A stretch of 53,478 bases of DNA from Glomus cerebriforme (taxonomy: Eukaryota > Glomeromycota > Glomeromycetes > Glomerales > Glomeraceae), in NCBI GenBank assembly GCA_003550305.1, contig QKYT01000218.1:113824-167301 (forward strand), given 5' to 3'. The translations under genes were made by a program, and so were the position numbers. This document shows positions 11,611-22,760 of this stretch, piece after piece. Position 1 is the first letter of the stretch; each line of letters begins with the position of its first letter. The notes beneath the pieces were generated by a model. That model was not told where the DNA came from. It was given only the letters and a program-made list of their open reading frames with translations, and ran no database searches.

Positions 11611-12662
11611 ACATAATTATATAAGAATAAATGTACATGTAATACCCTATTACACGCTTTATTTGTAATACCCTCAGAAATGTAATATTATTTATTGACG
11701 TCATTACGTGCATATTATTATTTGTTTATCATAATTTTTTTTCTTCTAATTAACTTCTTTTTTCCCTTTCTTCTTAGGTACGTTCACTAATTTCATTTTT
11801 ATTTTTTTCATTTATTTGCTTATTTTTTTCTTTCTTTTTTCTCTAATACCTTCTTTTTTTTTATTTTCCCTTTCCATTTAATTTGCTCTTTATTTCTTCT
11901 TAGGTACGTCTGCTATTCTCATTTTTTTTTTTGTTTTTTGTTTNNNNNNNNNNNNNNNNNNNNNNNNNNNNNNNNNNNNNNNNNNNNNNNNNNNNNNNNN
12001 NNNNNNNNNNNNNNNNNNNNNNNNNNNNNNNNNNNNNNNNNNNNNNNNNNNNNNNNNNNNNNNNNNNNNNNNNNNNNNNNNNNNNNNNNNNNNNNNNNNN
12101 NNNNNNNNNNNNNNNNNNNNNNNNNNNNNNNNNNNNNNNNNNNNNNNNNNNNNNNNNNNNNNNNNNNNNNNNNNNNNNNNNNNNNNNNNNNNNNNNNNNN
12201 NNNNNNNNNNNNNNNNNNNNNNNNNNNNNNNNNNNNNNNNNNNNNNNNNNNNNNNNNNNNNNNNNNNNNNNNNNNNNNNNNNNNNNNNNNNNNNNNNNNN
12301 NNNNNNNNNNNNNNNNNNNNNNNNNNNNNNNNNNNNNNNNNNNNNNNNNNNNNNNNNNTTTTTATTTCATTCATTCTTTTTTTTATGTACTTTTTTTTCA
12401 TCATTTCCTTTAGGATACTTTAGCTTTGTTGCCTAGTAATATAAATGATAAAAAAATAAAAAAAAACGTATATTTACTTTTACTATATTAATGCATATTG
12501 TTAATTTTTATTGTGTTTAGCTTGATTAATTAAAATCCTATAAATAAATAAATAATTTCTATAAATAAAAATTTATTATCCGGACCTATTTTCTGAGGTT
12601 GTTACAAATAAGACATGTAACAGGATGTTACAAATAAATTTATCCATTATATAATTATATGT
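11611..12662. mobile_element. inverted-repeat element with pyrimidine tandem repeats and an assembly gap
   Basis: The left end (11611-11680, acataattatat ... tgtaataccctattacacg ... cctcagaaa) matches the reverse complement of the right end (12591-12662) over about 70 bp with some mismatches. The interior is pyrimidine-rich and holds repeats marked by ttcttaggtacgt about 126 bp apart (ending 11783 and 11909). It also contains the gap at 11944-12358. It is probably a non-autonomous transposon. No target duplication was established. Confidence 0.6.
11944..12358. other. assembly gap (415 N)
   Basis: A run of unresolved bases lies inside a pyrimidine-rich tandem-repeat tract, so the gap is probably due to repeat collapse. 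No coding conclusion can be drawn across it. Confidence 0.99.
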
Positions 12663-13034
12663 ATTTATTTATTTTATCAGCAATAACAACAAAAATTTTC
12701 TTTCTCTTTTTCTTTCTAATATTTTATCAAAAATAAGATCAAATACTTTTAGTTAATTTATTAAAAAAAAGGTTATTTTATCAAACTTAAACAATTATTT
12801 ATAAAATTATGCATATTTTTATAATAGAAGTTTGCTATTTACCACCACTGGTGGTCAACACCAGTGTCACGTGATTATATATATCATATGACTTCATTTT
12901 ATTTTCTTTTTTAATTTTATTTGTTCTTATAAAGTGAATATAAAATATAATAAAATTGACGCATTTAATAAAAGAAATCAATACATTATTTTATTTTGAG
13001 TGTAACTACATTTATTTTAGTGCAACTACTATTT

Positions 13035-13145
13035 AAACGCATTGCCCAACTATGTAATTATTCGACTGACTAAACGCATTGCCCAACTATGTAATTATTC
13101 GACCGATTAAACGCATTGCCCAACTATGTAATTATTCGCCCGACT
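13035..13145. repeat. three 37-bp tandem repeats
   Basis: The unit aaacgcattgcccaactatg followed by taattattcg begins at 13035, 13072 and 13109, an exact 37-bp period with one or two differences. It lies just downstream of the transposase stop, in the MULE subterminal region. Such arrays often serve as transposase binding sites; that role is inference. Confidence 0.85.
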
Positions 13146-13155
13146 ATATATGTAA

Positions 13156-15935
13156 TTATTCCAAGTATTCATTTTCTTTGTTAGCGGACGATTCGGCCTT
13201 GTATCTTGGACATCCTCAGATATTATGGCCTTTTCCAGANCAATAGCTACACGTTTTCTGTGCTGTTGTTTTGTTGGATTTGCCTGATGTAATACGATCA
13301 TTTTCTACCACTGATTTATACCTCTTATGAGGTCGTCCTTTCGGTTTATGATACTCAGGATTTGATACTTCGAGAAGAATTAACAAAGGTTGATGATTAT
13401 CTTGAATAGAAGACCCTTGTGACTCCTGTAATGATTCAGTATCTGAAAATAAAATAAAATTATTAGTATTTCCGATGCTTAAACCATGCTTATATGATAT
13501 TTGGTACCTGAAAAAGAAATAGCACTTAAACCAGTATTTNTACGATATTTCGTGATAAACTGGGTCAAAATTCCAATTAATTCAGCTGTAACATTTTCTG
13601 TAATGGCAATTTGAATACTCGTTTTAGCTACAGACATCGCAGCACCAAACTGAACTCTTTTGCTAACTTTTTCTCTAATAATTGGTGTATATACATTGTC
13701 TGTTCTAAATTGATTCATGTAACTTAATGGTATCGACGTATGATTTCTTTTACCATTCACAATCGTAATAAATCCTGTTGAATTAGTAAGTAAATCTAAA
13801 TTTGAATTCAGCCAATGTATATGAATATGCGAAATATGAAATATTGTATTGTCTGACTGAATAAGGACTCTGAACTGATGCCGACATATCATTTCTTGAT
13901 TAACGATAAACATACAGGTGCAAAGAAGCGTTGAATCTTCAAGTATAGCAACATAATGTGATTTGGCAGTTTTTGATCCAATATACGATACTTCCCAAAG
14001 CTCAGTAATGTCACCATAGGATATACCATTGAGGAGGTCTCGTAAACAGATTTGAGGTGTATCATATAAATGCTCCAATATACCATTAAAATTACCTTCG
14101 TCTTCTTCAACTTGATCAATTGAAATCAAATTACCTTGATAGAGTAATGATTAGTTCATTTGAGCTCTTTGAATTGACAACGGAATAGGTAATAAATTAG
14201 CCTGTAATACAGAATCGAGTTCTTTGAAAATAGTCTTGTAAATTGATGGAAGCCCAACCGATAGATTTGATCCATAATAGTCATTCATTCGGGTATATTG
14301 AGATTCCTTATCTAATTCATACTTAATGGCTATTACTAACTCTTTCAATAATGTACCTCGGTCAACAAGTTTTTTTATAATACCATTGATCGATTCTACA
14401 CGCTGTGTGCTTTCTACGCCTGCAGTAAACATTTTTGATATGCAATAACGAGCCCAATATTCTCAACTAGGAAAAAGTCATTTTTTAAGGTATGGACGAC
14501 ATGGCTTGTACCTGGTCAACATTTCTCTATATTTCATATTGAACTGTTCTTCACTGTAGCTATTCCTCATAGTGTAAAAATTGGTCACAAAACTTGACAC
14601 AGCTTCACCTCGAAGCTTAGACCTTGCTTTCTTCTTGATGTTTTCAAGGAGATGGTAAATGCATAATAAGTGGCGTGTTTGCGGATAGACTACCTGAACG
14701 GCTGCTATTATGGCCAGATCACTATCAGTAAACAAAACCTTGGGTTGAAGGTCGTTAGTTGTTTGCAATGTACATTGGAGAATCCAATTAAAATCGGCCT
14801 GATTTTCATATTTAGTCAATGCTTGCGCTATGATCCTTGTTTTATAATTATTGTCTATAGCAACAAATAGACTAAGAGCCATCTCATATCGATTTGTTTT
14901 TGAGGTAGTATCATATACAATGACGTCGTGAAATTTGGGCCATAGATCGTTACATTGTTGGCTCGTCATCCAAAATAGTCCTGTAAGTTCATTAGCTGGT
15001 CCTTCTAAACGTGGTATGACAGCACAACCTGAATCTTCTTCCCGTTGTCTTAATAAATACAAAAGCATTGTGACAGCGTCAGTTTCATCGTGAATTCTAA
15101 CACCTCGAAATCTTTAAATTGCATTATATAAGTTTTTTTTTGCAATTTTATGTTGAGGATATTCTTGAACAAGCAGTTTGTATTGCTGTCCAGCGCCTAG
15201 ATTTCCATTTGTTGTATAGTGTTCGATTTTATCTATAATTTGTTGTGAAAGTTGTAAGTTTTTTGGCACAAATTTAATAGTTTTAGGATCACATTGATGG
15301 TTATGCTTCTGTATAAACTTGGTAAGACGTATGAGATTCGTATTTTTACTGAGATAAAAACTAACTTGCCATGGACAATCAGTTTTGTATGATGTACATT
15401 CTCGATGTAAACTAATATCCTCAACCTTTTTTGATTGATGAGTTCCAGATTTCCAGCAAACATAGCCGTGGCATCGAATGATAGATTTATCAAAAGGATC
15501 AACATCCTTACGTCCTTTATTAACCACAAACCCATTTTGTTTTGCATACGAATCAATGATCACTTGGACGGATTCCCAATCATTGAATAAATCACCAATC
15601 TTTAATGTAACTTCATTTATGTTGACTATCTCATCATCCGTATCACTTTTTTCACTTTCTTTATAACCAGATGAATGATTTTCTGTCACGTTATCGAAGT
15701 GTATAGCCGTATCACTTTCTTCACTTTCTTTATAACCGGATGAATGATTTTCTGTCACGTTATCGAAGTGTATAGCCATATCACTTTCTTCACTTTTTTT
15801 ATAACCGGATGAATGATTTTCTGTTACGTTATCGAAGTGTATAGCCATATCACTTTCTTCACTTTCTTTATAACCGGATGAATGATTTTCTATCGCGTTA
15901 TCGAAGTGTATAGGCACGACTATTTCATTATCCAT
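13156..15935 (-). pseudogene. MULE transposase, frame intact except five stop codons
   Basis: One continuous frame runs from the ATG at 15935 to 13508. A 65-bp intron (13443-13507) leads to a second exon, 13156-13442. Ignoring stops, the product is about 904 residues. In order: four N-terminal 23-residue repeats (IHFDNVTENHSSGYKESEES), a FAR1/WRKY-GCM1-like zinc-binding domain (IIRCHGYVCW ... YKTDCPWQV), the MULE DDE domain (VIVYDTTSKTNRYEM, VLFTDSDLAI, RHLLCIYHL), a SWIM zinc finger (CTCMFIVNQEMICRH), and a C-terminal CCHC zinc knuckle. In-frame stops occur at 15114-15116 (TAA), 14478-14480 (TGA), 14463-14465 (TGA), 14151-14153 (TAA) and 13216-13218 (TGA, inside the knuckle). There is no frameshift. 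The element is presumably dead unless these are sequencing errors. Confidence 0.88.
15640..15912 (-). repeat. four 69-bp tandem repeats in the transposase N terminus
   Basis: The DNA for the 23-residue unit IHFDNVTENHSSGYKESEES is repeated four times head to tail. Copies differ by a few substitutions, for example A versus T at Met/Thr positions. The repeat is acidic and serine-rich and precedes the zinc-binding domain. Confidence 0.9.
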
Positions 15936-16359
15936 GGAGAAAACAATATGGGTATAAAAGGCTATTTACTACTTTTTGACAAGGAATATGTCTTTGATAG
16001 GTGACCTAATAGAACAGTCACAAAATATAACAGTCACCAAACAGAACAGTTGGGAGTGTCCTTATGCAACTTGATAGAAATGGTCGGATGTAAAAAAAAT
16101 GTGGCAGTGTCGTGGGTATATAACAGAATACAAGGCGCAGCGAAATAATAAGCGATACAATATGACACGAAGCTACTATTGTTTTAAACGAAGCGAAGCG
16201 CAGCAATTCTTTATTTTTGTGACGTAATACTCATCCGATATTCACAAACTATGACGCGTTAATACTAATTAGAAAACTGCTAACCGCATAAATACAGATT
16301 AAACAATAAACAAATAATAAAAATAATAAACACGTGACACTGGTGTTGAACACCAGTGG

Positions 16360-16777
16360 TTTTTCATAGTAATTTTCCTTATAATAAATGCTAAAATGTA
16401 CTATACATGTTTTTTTGTAATATAATTTCAGAGTGTAAGTTTGATATTTTGATCAAATAAAATCATTTATTATAATTTAAGTAAGGTTATTTAGTAGGTT
16501 TCAAACTACTTTTATCTAAATTTTTATAAGGATTAAATAAATATTTATAAAATTATTCATATTTTTTGTAATAATACTATTTTTATTTATTCAGTAACTT
16601 TAGAGACAATTAATTATAAAGATACTGAAAAATATTAACTTAAGTCATTATTCTTGATTTTTACTATAATATTTTATGTTTAATTTATAAAAGTTAAAGT
16701 TCCTTAAGAATAAAAAAAAAGGGTTAATGAATTTTAAAGTTTTACTAAATCTTAAAATAGAACTAATTTATATATTT
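16360..16777. other. AT-rich 3' flank between MULE and cnxE
   Basis: 418 bp without coding potential. It contains the presumed 3' untranslated region of the minus-strand molybdenum-cofactor gene. Confidence 0.4.
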
Positions 16778-19503
16778 TTAATTTAATTGACCTATTAATA
16801 TAGCATTTACCATTATACCTTTAGCAAATTCTTTTAATTGATCAGTTTTTTCAGGAAGTTTTAATAATGCATTACAGCTACGCATACTAAGCATCCTACT
16901 ACTTATTTGATTACCTGTAGATACTGCTAAAAACTTTCCTTTCATATGATCAAAGGAAATTAAAGCTCTATGATATTCAGGTCTAGGATCAAGATTAATA
17001 TTGTTTGTAAGCTAAAATAAAAGAATTAATAATAAGTATTGTATAAAATACTTTAATAAAATTATGATGCAAGATTACCTCTGCTTGTACAATAGGTAGA
17101 TTCCAATTATTATAACCTGCAATTTTTCTAAGAGCTGGTAAAACAAACAAGTAAAAAGTAACAGTAGCAGAAACAGGATTTCCAGGCAAACTAAAAATTA
17201 ATTTTTTAGATTCATCTGATCCAATAGTTGCAAATGTTGTTGGTTTACTAGAAAAAAAATATATTTTTTTAATATATAATGTAAAAAAATATATTGAATA
17301 TATTTTAGATAATGATCAAAGAGTTGTATTACCCTGGTTTCATCTTTAATCTTCCAAAATGTATGGTTGCTCCTAAAGAACGCTCTAAAGTAGGTTTTAG
17401 TAAATCAAATTCACCCATAGATACACCACCTGTAGTAACAAGCACATCAACTTGGGACAAAGCTGACTTTAATACATTTTCCAATTCTTGTGCACTAATC
17501 AACAAACAAAACAAATTTTATTATTGTACTAACTAAGAGGAAACAGAGGAATTGTAATTTATTTTAATATACTTACTTATCATTTACAATTCCAAAATCT
17601 TTGACCTCAAATCCTGTAACTTTGCCAATTGCCAAGAAAGTCGGTCGATTACTATCTCGTATTTGACCATACTTCAACTCATTCTTCTCATTATGATTAA
17701 TTACTTCATTTCCAGTGGAGAGTATTCCAAAAACAGGACGTTTATAAACACGAACCTAAATCACTAAAATTAATTCATGAGATTTTTTGATACTGGTAAA
17801 TATTTAAGATACTTACTTCTTGCACACCTACAGAAGCCATGACTCCAATTTCACCACCAACAGCAGTTACTAATTCACCCTTACGAACAACAATAGTACC
17901 GACACTGGTGTCTGATCCAATTTCCCTGATCCATTCATTATCACGTGCTTGAACATGAATCTCCACCAACTCTTCCTGAAGACCATCAGCAGAAGCCTTT
18001 ACAAGAGTTGTATCCTCAACCATAACTACTGCTGTAGCACCATTTGGTATAGGTCCTCCCGTTGTAATACGAGCAATTTGTCCAGGTTTTAGTTGCATAG
18101 TTTCTGTCTGGGAAGCATTTGCAATTGATACACCAATAACCGGATAAATTCCAGGGCCATCACTTGCTATTTAAATCATAATTACATGCGAATTAAATAT
18201 ATTTTAAATAAATTTTATAATAAAAGAAATTATGTTTAAAATCTTACCAACAACAGCATATCCGTCGACAATCGAAGCACGGTAGCCCGGCACGGGCTCT
18301 TTTGCATAAACATCTTCAGCTAAAACCATTCCAATCAAGTTTTCATTGACTGGAACAGTAATTGAACCTAAAATCCCGACATTACTAGCGATAATATTCA
18401 ATGCTTCGTCAACCGTGATCATAGGATAAGGTGATTTACGTTGACGTTGTGTAACTAATAATATAATACCACTTATTATTACGTATAAAGAAAAATAACA
18501 TTGAAGGATAAGCTAATATTTACCAGGACCAGAAAGCGGATCTGATAAAAATGAACGTGTTGTATCATGTTCATATTTGTGGTGATGATGTTCGTGTTTA
18601 GTATTATGAACACACTGATGTCCACTTTCATCTCTACTACTGTTTATCTTTTGATCATTCAATTGTGCGTGAACATTTTCTCCAGTTCCGCCTTTCACCA
18701 AATCGATAGCATGAGGCAATATATTTATTACTGCTTCTAAATTTTCTTTTGCTCCTTTTGGACTTCCTGGCACTGTCAGGATGATAGTTTTCCCTCTTAC
18801 ACCGCTAACAGGCCGACTAAGAGCCGCAAAAGGGGTTTTCTGCAAAGAAGTTGCTATCATTGCATGAGTGATTCCAGAAGAGGTCTTTTGCAATAAAGGT
18901 TCTATTGCCTGAGTGGTAACAGCGTATAGAAATTCAAAACTTTTTTTAGATCTTCTAATGAATATGACTGTTTAAGAAGTAATATATACTAACTTCAGGT
19001 GTAATGTCTTTAACTCCAAATCCTGTACCTCCAGTTGTTATTACAATATCTAGATTATCATTATCACTCCATTGTTTAACGATATTTTGTATTCGTCCAA
19101 ATTCGTCTGGAATAATTGCACTCCTAACGATATTAAAAGTATTGTTTTCATTTGATGCTTGTTCAAATACTGTTTTTAAAGTCGGTCCACTAAGGTCTTT
19201 TGTTGAATCTACTGAGGCTGTATCACTAACTATTAATTTAACAAGGTAAATTATTGATTATTGATTTATAGATTTAATTGAAAATATTGCAAAAGAGAGT
19301 TACTATACTTGTAAGAATTCCGACAGTATATCCCTGTACTTTATTAAAACATAACAACCATAAACATAATTAATATTCATAAATATTTATATTCTCCGAC
19401 AGTGTTGGACAATTGGGCAGCTTTGAACAGTTTCTAATATGTCCAATACATGTTCAAAACACACCATTATCCTTCAAGAAAAATTTATCTTACCTTGAGA
19501 CAT
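16778..19503 (-). CDS. cnxE: molybdopterin adenylyltransferase / molybdenum insertase fusion (gephyrin/CnxE type)
   Basis: This enzyme performs the last two steps of molybdenum-cofactor synthesis: adenylation of molybdopterin (MogA-like G domain) and molybdate insertion (MoeA-like E domain). The ten exons are 19494-19503, 19309-19338, 18994-19229, 18524-18908, 18248-18454, 17817-18166, 17577-17755, 17333-17494, 17079-17247 and 16778-17011, all in frame, for 653 residues. The G domain comes first ([44 protein letters not shown]), as in gephyrin and fungal CnxE and opposite to plant Cnx1. A His-rich linker ([15 protein letters not shown]) follows. The E domain has [51 protein letters not shown] and [11 protein letters not shown]. 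The first exon codes only MSQ plus one base; the acceptor at 19339 (not the nearer one) keeps frame. The gene is head to head with ASA1, 175 bp apart. Confidence 0.92.
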
Positions 19504-19678
19504 TGTTAATAAGAATATACGGTAAATTTTGAAACTGATTGGTTTAAAACACGTTAATGGCTATTTCTAGATTATCTCTTATCGTGTTAGGTTGTACCGA
19601 ACTCTCGGTTGCATAAATTATTTAGTTATGTCAAACCTTTTATTAGTCGGTTTTGATCGTTTGCTTTAAAAGAAAAAA
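19504..19678. promoter_or_regulatory. 175-bp bidirectional promoter region
   Basis: This is the whole space between the start codons of the divergent cnxE-like and ASA1-like genes. Both promoters and 5' leaders must fit here or inside first introns. No defined element is claimed. Confidence 0.4.
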
Positions 19679-21370
19679 ATGAGTGCGACGCCTCCTACAC
19701 CAATATATATATTTCGCGGGCATGAAGATCAAATTAATAATTTGGAATTTTATCAAGACAATACTAAATTAATTTCTGGGTAAATTTTTTTTTTTTAAAA
19801 AAAAAATTATTTTTGTAGTTGATGTTAATAACTAATGGCAAATAATAAATAGTGATGCCGAAGGAAACATTTTTGTATGGGATATGAAAATAAAACGGCC
19901 CACATTGAAATTTAAAGCACATAATGAAGGAATTTTGAGATGTTTATTTTTAAAAGACAAATTAATTAGGTATACTATTAGTTGTTAAAAATCGTTTTTT
20001 ATTTATAATTTATTTTAATTTTCATTTCTTTATTAAAGCCACAGTAGAGATAATTTATTAAAAGTTTGGAAAATTTACGAGAATTCTTTAAGTGATCCTA
20101 AAAAGGAAGAAAAGATTGTAGAAATAACGAATGATGATGAAGAAAATTATGAACAGAAAGATTCTGACGAACTATTACCTAAACTTGAAAAAAGTTTATC
20201 GGTAAATTCATTGAATTTTTGTAAATTTGATTATTGTTTTAAAGGTAAGATTATTATACGATTTTCATCAGGGATTAGTGTATTTCTTAACTGAGGATTT
20301 TTTTTATAAAGAAAATGATCAAGATATTTTGATCGCTGTGCCAAGTTCAAAAAAATCTGCTGTATGTATTTAAATTAATTTTGTATTCTTAAATAATTAT
20401 TGATGTAATTTTCTTCTTAGATTGATATTTGGGATCTTTCAAATCAACAAATTATAACTTCAATAGGACTTGATGAAAACCAGAAAATAGGTATTACAAT
20501 TATGAATTCCTTTTTTTTCAATTTGATTTTATATTACAATTTTTTCTCAAAAAGATTTATTATAATAAAGGGTATTGCATGGCTATAAAATTTTTTCAAC
20601 ATCCGACAACCAAATCTAAGTTTTTACTTTTAGTAGCATATGAAAATGGTGGTGTAATTTTATGGACATTAATTTCTAATAACGATATTAATAATGAATT
20701 GTTTTCCTCTAAACAATTATGGAGCGTAATAGAACATAAGGAAACAGGTTTGGTTTCTATAAGTTGATTAATTTGTATTTATCAAAAAGCCATTAATTTC
20801 TTTAAAACAATATTAGCATTAGCATTGGACATTTCAATGGATAGACAATTTGCAATTTCCACTGCAGGGGACAATAAAATTGTAAAATATAACTTCGATG
20901 AAGTAAATATATTTGTATATATAGATAATATATTTAATATATTCTTTTCAATTCGATTAACCGTATTTATTTTATATTTTTAGAATTTTGAAAAAGAACC
21001 TTTAATCAATAGTATTACATTAAAATATTCTGGAATTGCTGATGTTAAAATACGATCTGACTCAAAAATTTTTGCTACTGCTGGATGGGATTCTAAGTGT
21101 GTATTTTATGCTATTCTAATTTATTAATATTATTTGTATAAGTATAAGTATATTTATTTATTTTATTTTCACAGAATACGTGTTTTTTCTTCAAAAACGA
21201 TGAAACCATTAGCAATATTATCATATCATAAAGAAAGTGTTTATTCTTTAGCATTTACTCATATTTTGTCACATGAAAATAATGATACTTTAATTAAAAA
21301 TGAACTACAAAATCATTTTCTAGTAGGTGGTGGAAAAGATTGTAGAATAAGCTTATGGAAAATTTACTAA
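19679..21370 (+). CDS. ASA1: WD40-repeat protein, ASTRA-associated protein 1-like
   Basis: Nine exons (19679-19779, 19853-19969, 20039-20244, 20312-20361, 20421-20490, 20571-20747, 20817-20902, 20984-21096, 21175-21370) join in frame to 371 residues. WD-type repeats are visible: YIFRGHEDQINNLEF ... GNIFVWDM, KAHNEGILRCLF ... NLLKVWKI, IDIWDL, GGVILWTL, DNKIVKYNF, KIFATAGWDSKIRVFSS, and a final GGGKDCRISLWKIY. The opening PPTPIYIFRGHEDQI and the overall layout resemble yeast Asa1 and animal GNB1L. These are linked to the Tel2-Tti1-Tti2 chaperone system for PIKK-family kinases. An acidic insert (about residues 88-120) interrupts the second to third repeats. Exon 7 has two possible acceptors six bases apart. 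The WD40 assignment is certain; the Asa1 orthology is likely. Confidence 0.85.
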
Positions 21371-22760
21371 GATAAAATGATGGCAAATTTATTTTGTTAA
21401 TTACCAAAAAGCTATATGTAATTATAATGAAATATTGTACCTGTTATAATTTATAGCATTTCAAATTGTTTTTGGCAATATTATATAAATGATAATTAAT
21501 AATTATTATTGCCATATATTTAAATAATTTATAAAAAATTCTAAAATATATTAAAAACTAAATAATAAGATACAGGTGCGATCCGTCATTGATCGAAGCC
21601 GTGGATGAGCCATCAGAATGATCAGATCGATCGGATCGATCGGAATTACGAAGAGGATAGTGCCTTCAATCACTTCCCTAGTATCACCGACACTTTTCCT
21701 GATCATAGTAAAATATTTGTCACCCACTCACCCTACGTCACACCCCTCCACTTTTCATTTTCACTAAGTATTCCAGGGACGAATTTTTTTCGAGGTGTGA
21801 AATCATATTTGTCACGCCATTATTTGTCACATGGTTAATTCTTAATGCCATAATGCCGGCCCAAAAGTCACGTGGGCGGAAAAGTATCGGGTAGTGCCTT
21901 CAATTCGGTTATCACATGAGTATCACATGAGATTCTGAAAGGAGCAAATTTGATCCGAATTGACCGGTAATTATAAAGTTTGTAACAAAGTTCATCCGAA
22001 AATCTTAATAATTTCAATCATTTTATTTTATCTTGATAAACGCTCTTAAATATATGATCAAAGAATTGAAATTCTCAGTACACTTTTTGATTCTTTAAAT
22101 AAAAGATTTTGATAACTTTAAGAAAATATTGTTTTATCAAAAATAGGGATAGGTTTATTTATGATTTTTATACTCAGTACGATAATGAATTACTATGTAA
22201 TGGAAGATTTAGAATCTTTCTTAAAATAATCATTAAAAAAAGCAGAAGGATTCAACAACTCAATTTGATATTAATGAAGAATATTTTAGGAAACTCCATA
22301 CTGTTCCTTGGATTATTTTAGTGTTCTTTTCAATGGAATAATAAAACCAAAGAATGTTCATATGAAATAGATGTATTATGTATTGATATATGGAGTTATG
22401 ATATTGAATATATCGCAAAGATAATTTAGTAATCATAAAGGTGAAACAATTATTGCATGTTTGTTCAAAGAAATCTTATTTGTTTTCCGATGCACATGTT
22501 ACAAATTCAATTATTAAATATATTTGGTAAGATTTAAAAAACAAGAAATCTTTTGATGATATTTCCTTCATCCAAGTAACTTGATTTTAAGAATTGGATT
22601 ATCTTATTATACTACGCACGTGATAGCATTGTTCACCGATCATTTCCGTAGATAGTAGTCAGTTTTTAATAGTCTATTCTAGATTGGCGGATATGTATCG
22701 CTAAAGTTTCTTGGCATCGTTACCAAAATATGGGAAACAAATAAATAACCTGTTTTTTTT
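21371..22760. other. intergenic with possible decayed coding sequence
   Basis: 1.4 kb lie between ASA1 and TSC10. Near 21610-21640 there is a run of gatcgatcgg words. The phrase agtgccttcaat occurs twice (near 21658 and 21893). From about 22095 to 22600 short open pieces in changing frames (for example EEYFRKLHTVPWIILVFF) look like a decayed gene, but no family is recognised. The end of the stretch holds the TSC10 promoter. Confidence 0.35.

Larger units (their letters stand above)
12845..16359. mobile_element. MULE (Mutator-like) DNA transposon, about 3.5 kb
   Basis: The terminal sequence CCACTGGTGGTCAACACCAG continuing to tgtcacgtg (12845-12873) is repeated inverted at 16331-16359. Each end is also a near-perfect palindrome on its own (cactggtgtt-g-aacaccagtg). 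Between the ends lies a minus-strand transposase of MULE type. Three 37-bp tandem repeats sit near the left end. I did not find a clear 8-10 bp target duplication, so exact boundaries are uncertain by a few bases. Confidence 0.85.

Noticed and set aside
11919..12423. Open frames across the N gap
   Set aside because: They exist only because unresolved bases contain no stops.
12831..16370. Target-site duplication for the MULE
   Set aside because: No matching 8-10 bp flank could be found, so I do not claim one.
19309..19333. Acceptor at 19333 for exon 2 of the molybdenum-cofactor gene
   Set aside because: It looks better but joins out of frame with the ATG exon. The acceptor five bases upstream restores the frame.
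21605..21838. 77-residue frame starting MSHQNDQIDRIDRNYEED
   Set aside because: It overlaps a gatcgatcgg repeat, has no recognisable domain and no neighbouring exons. It was not called as a gene.
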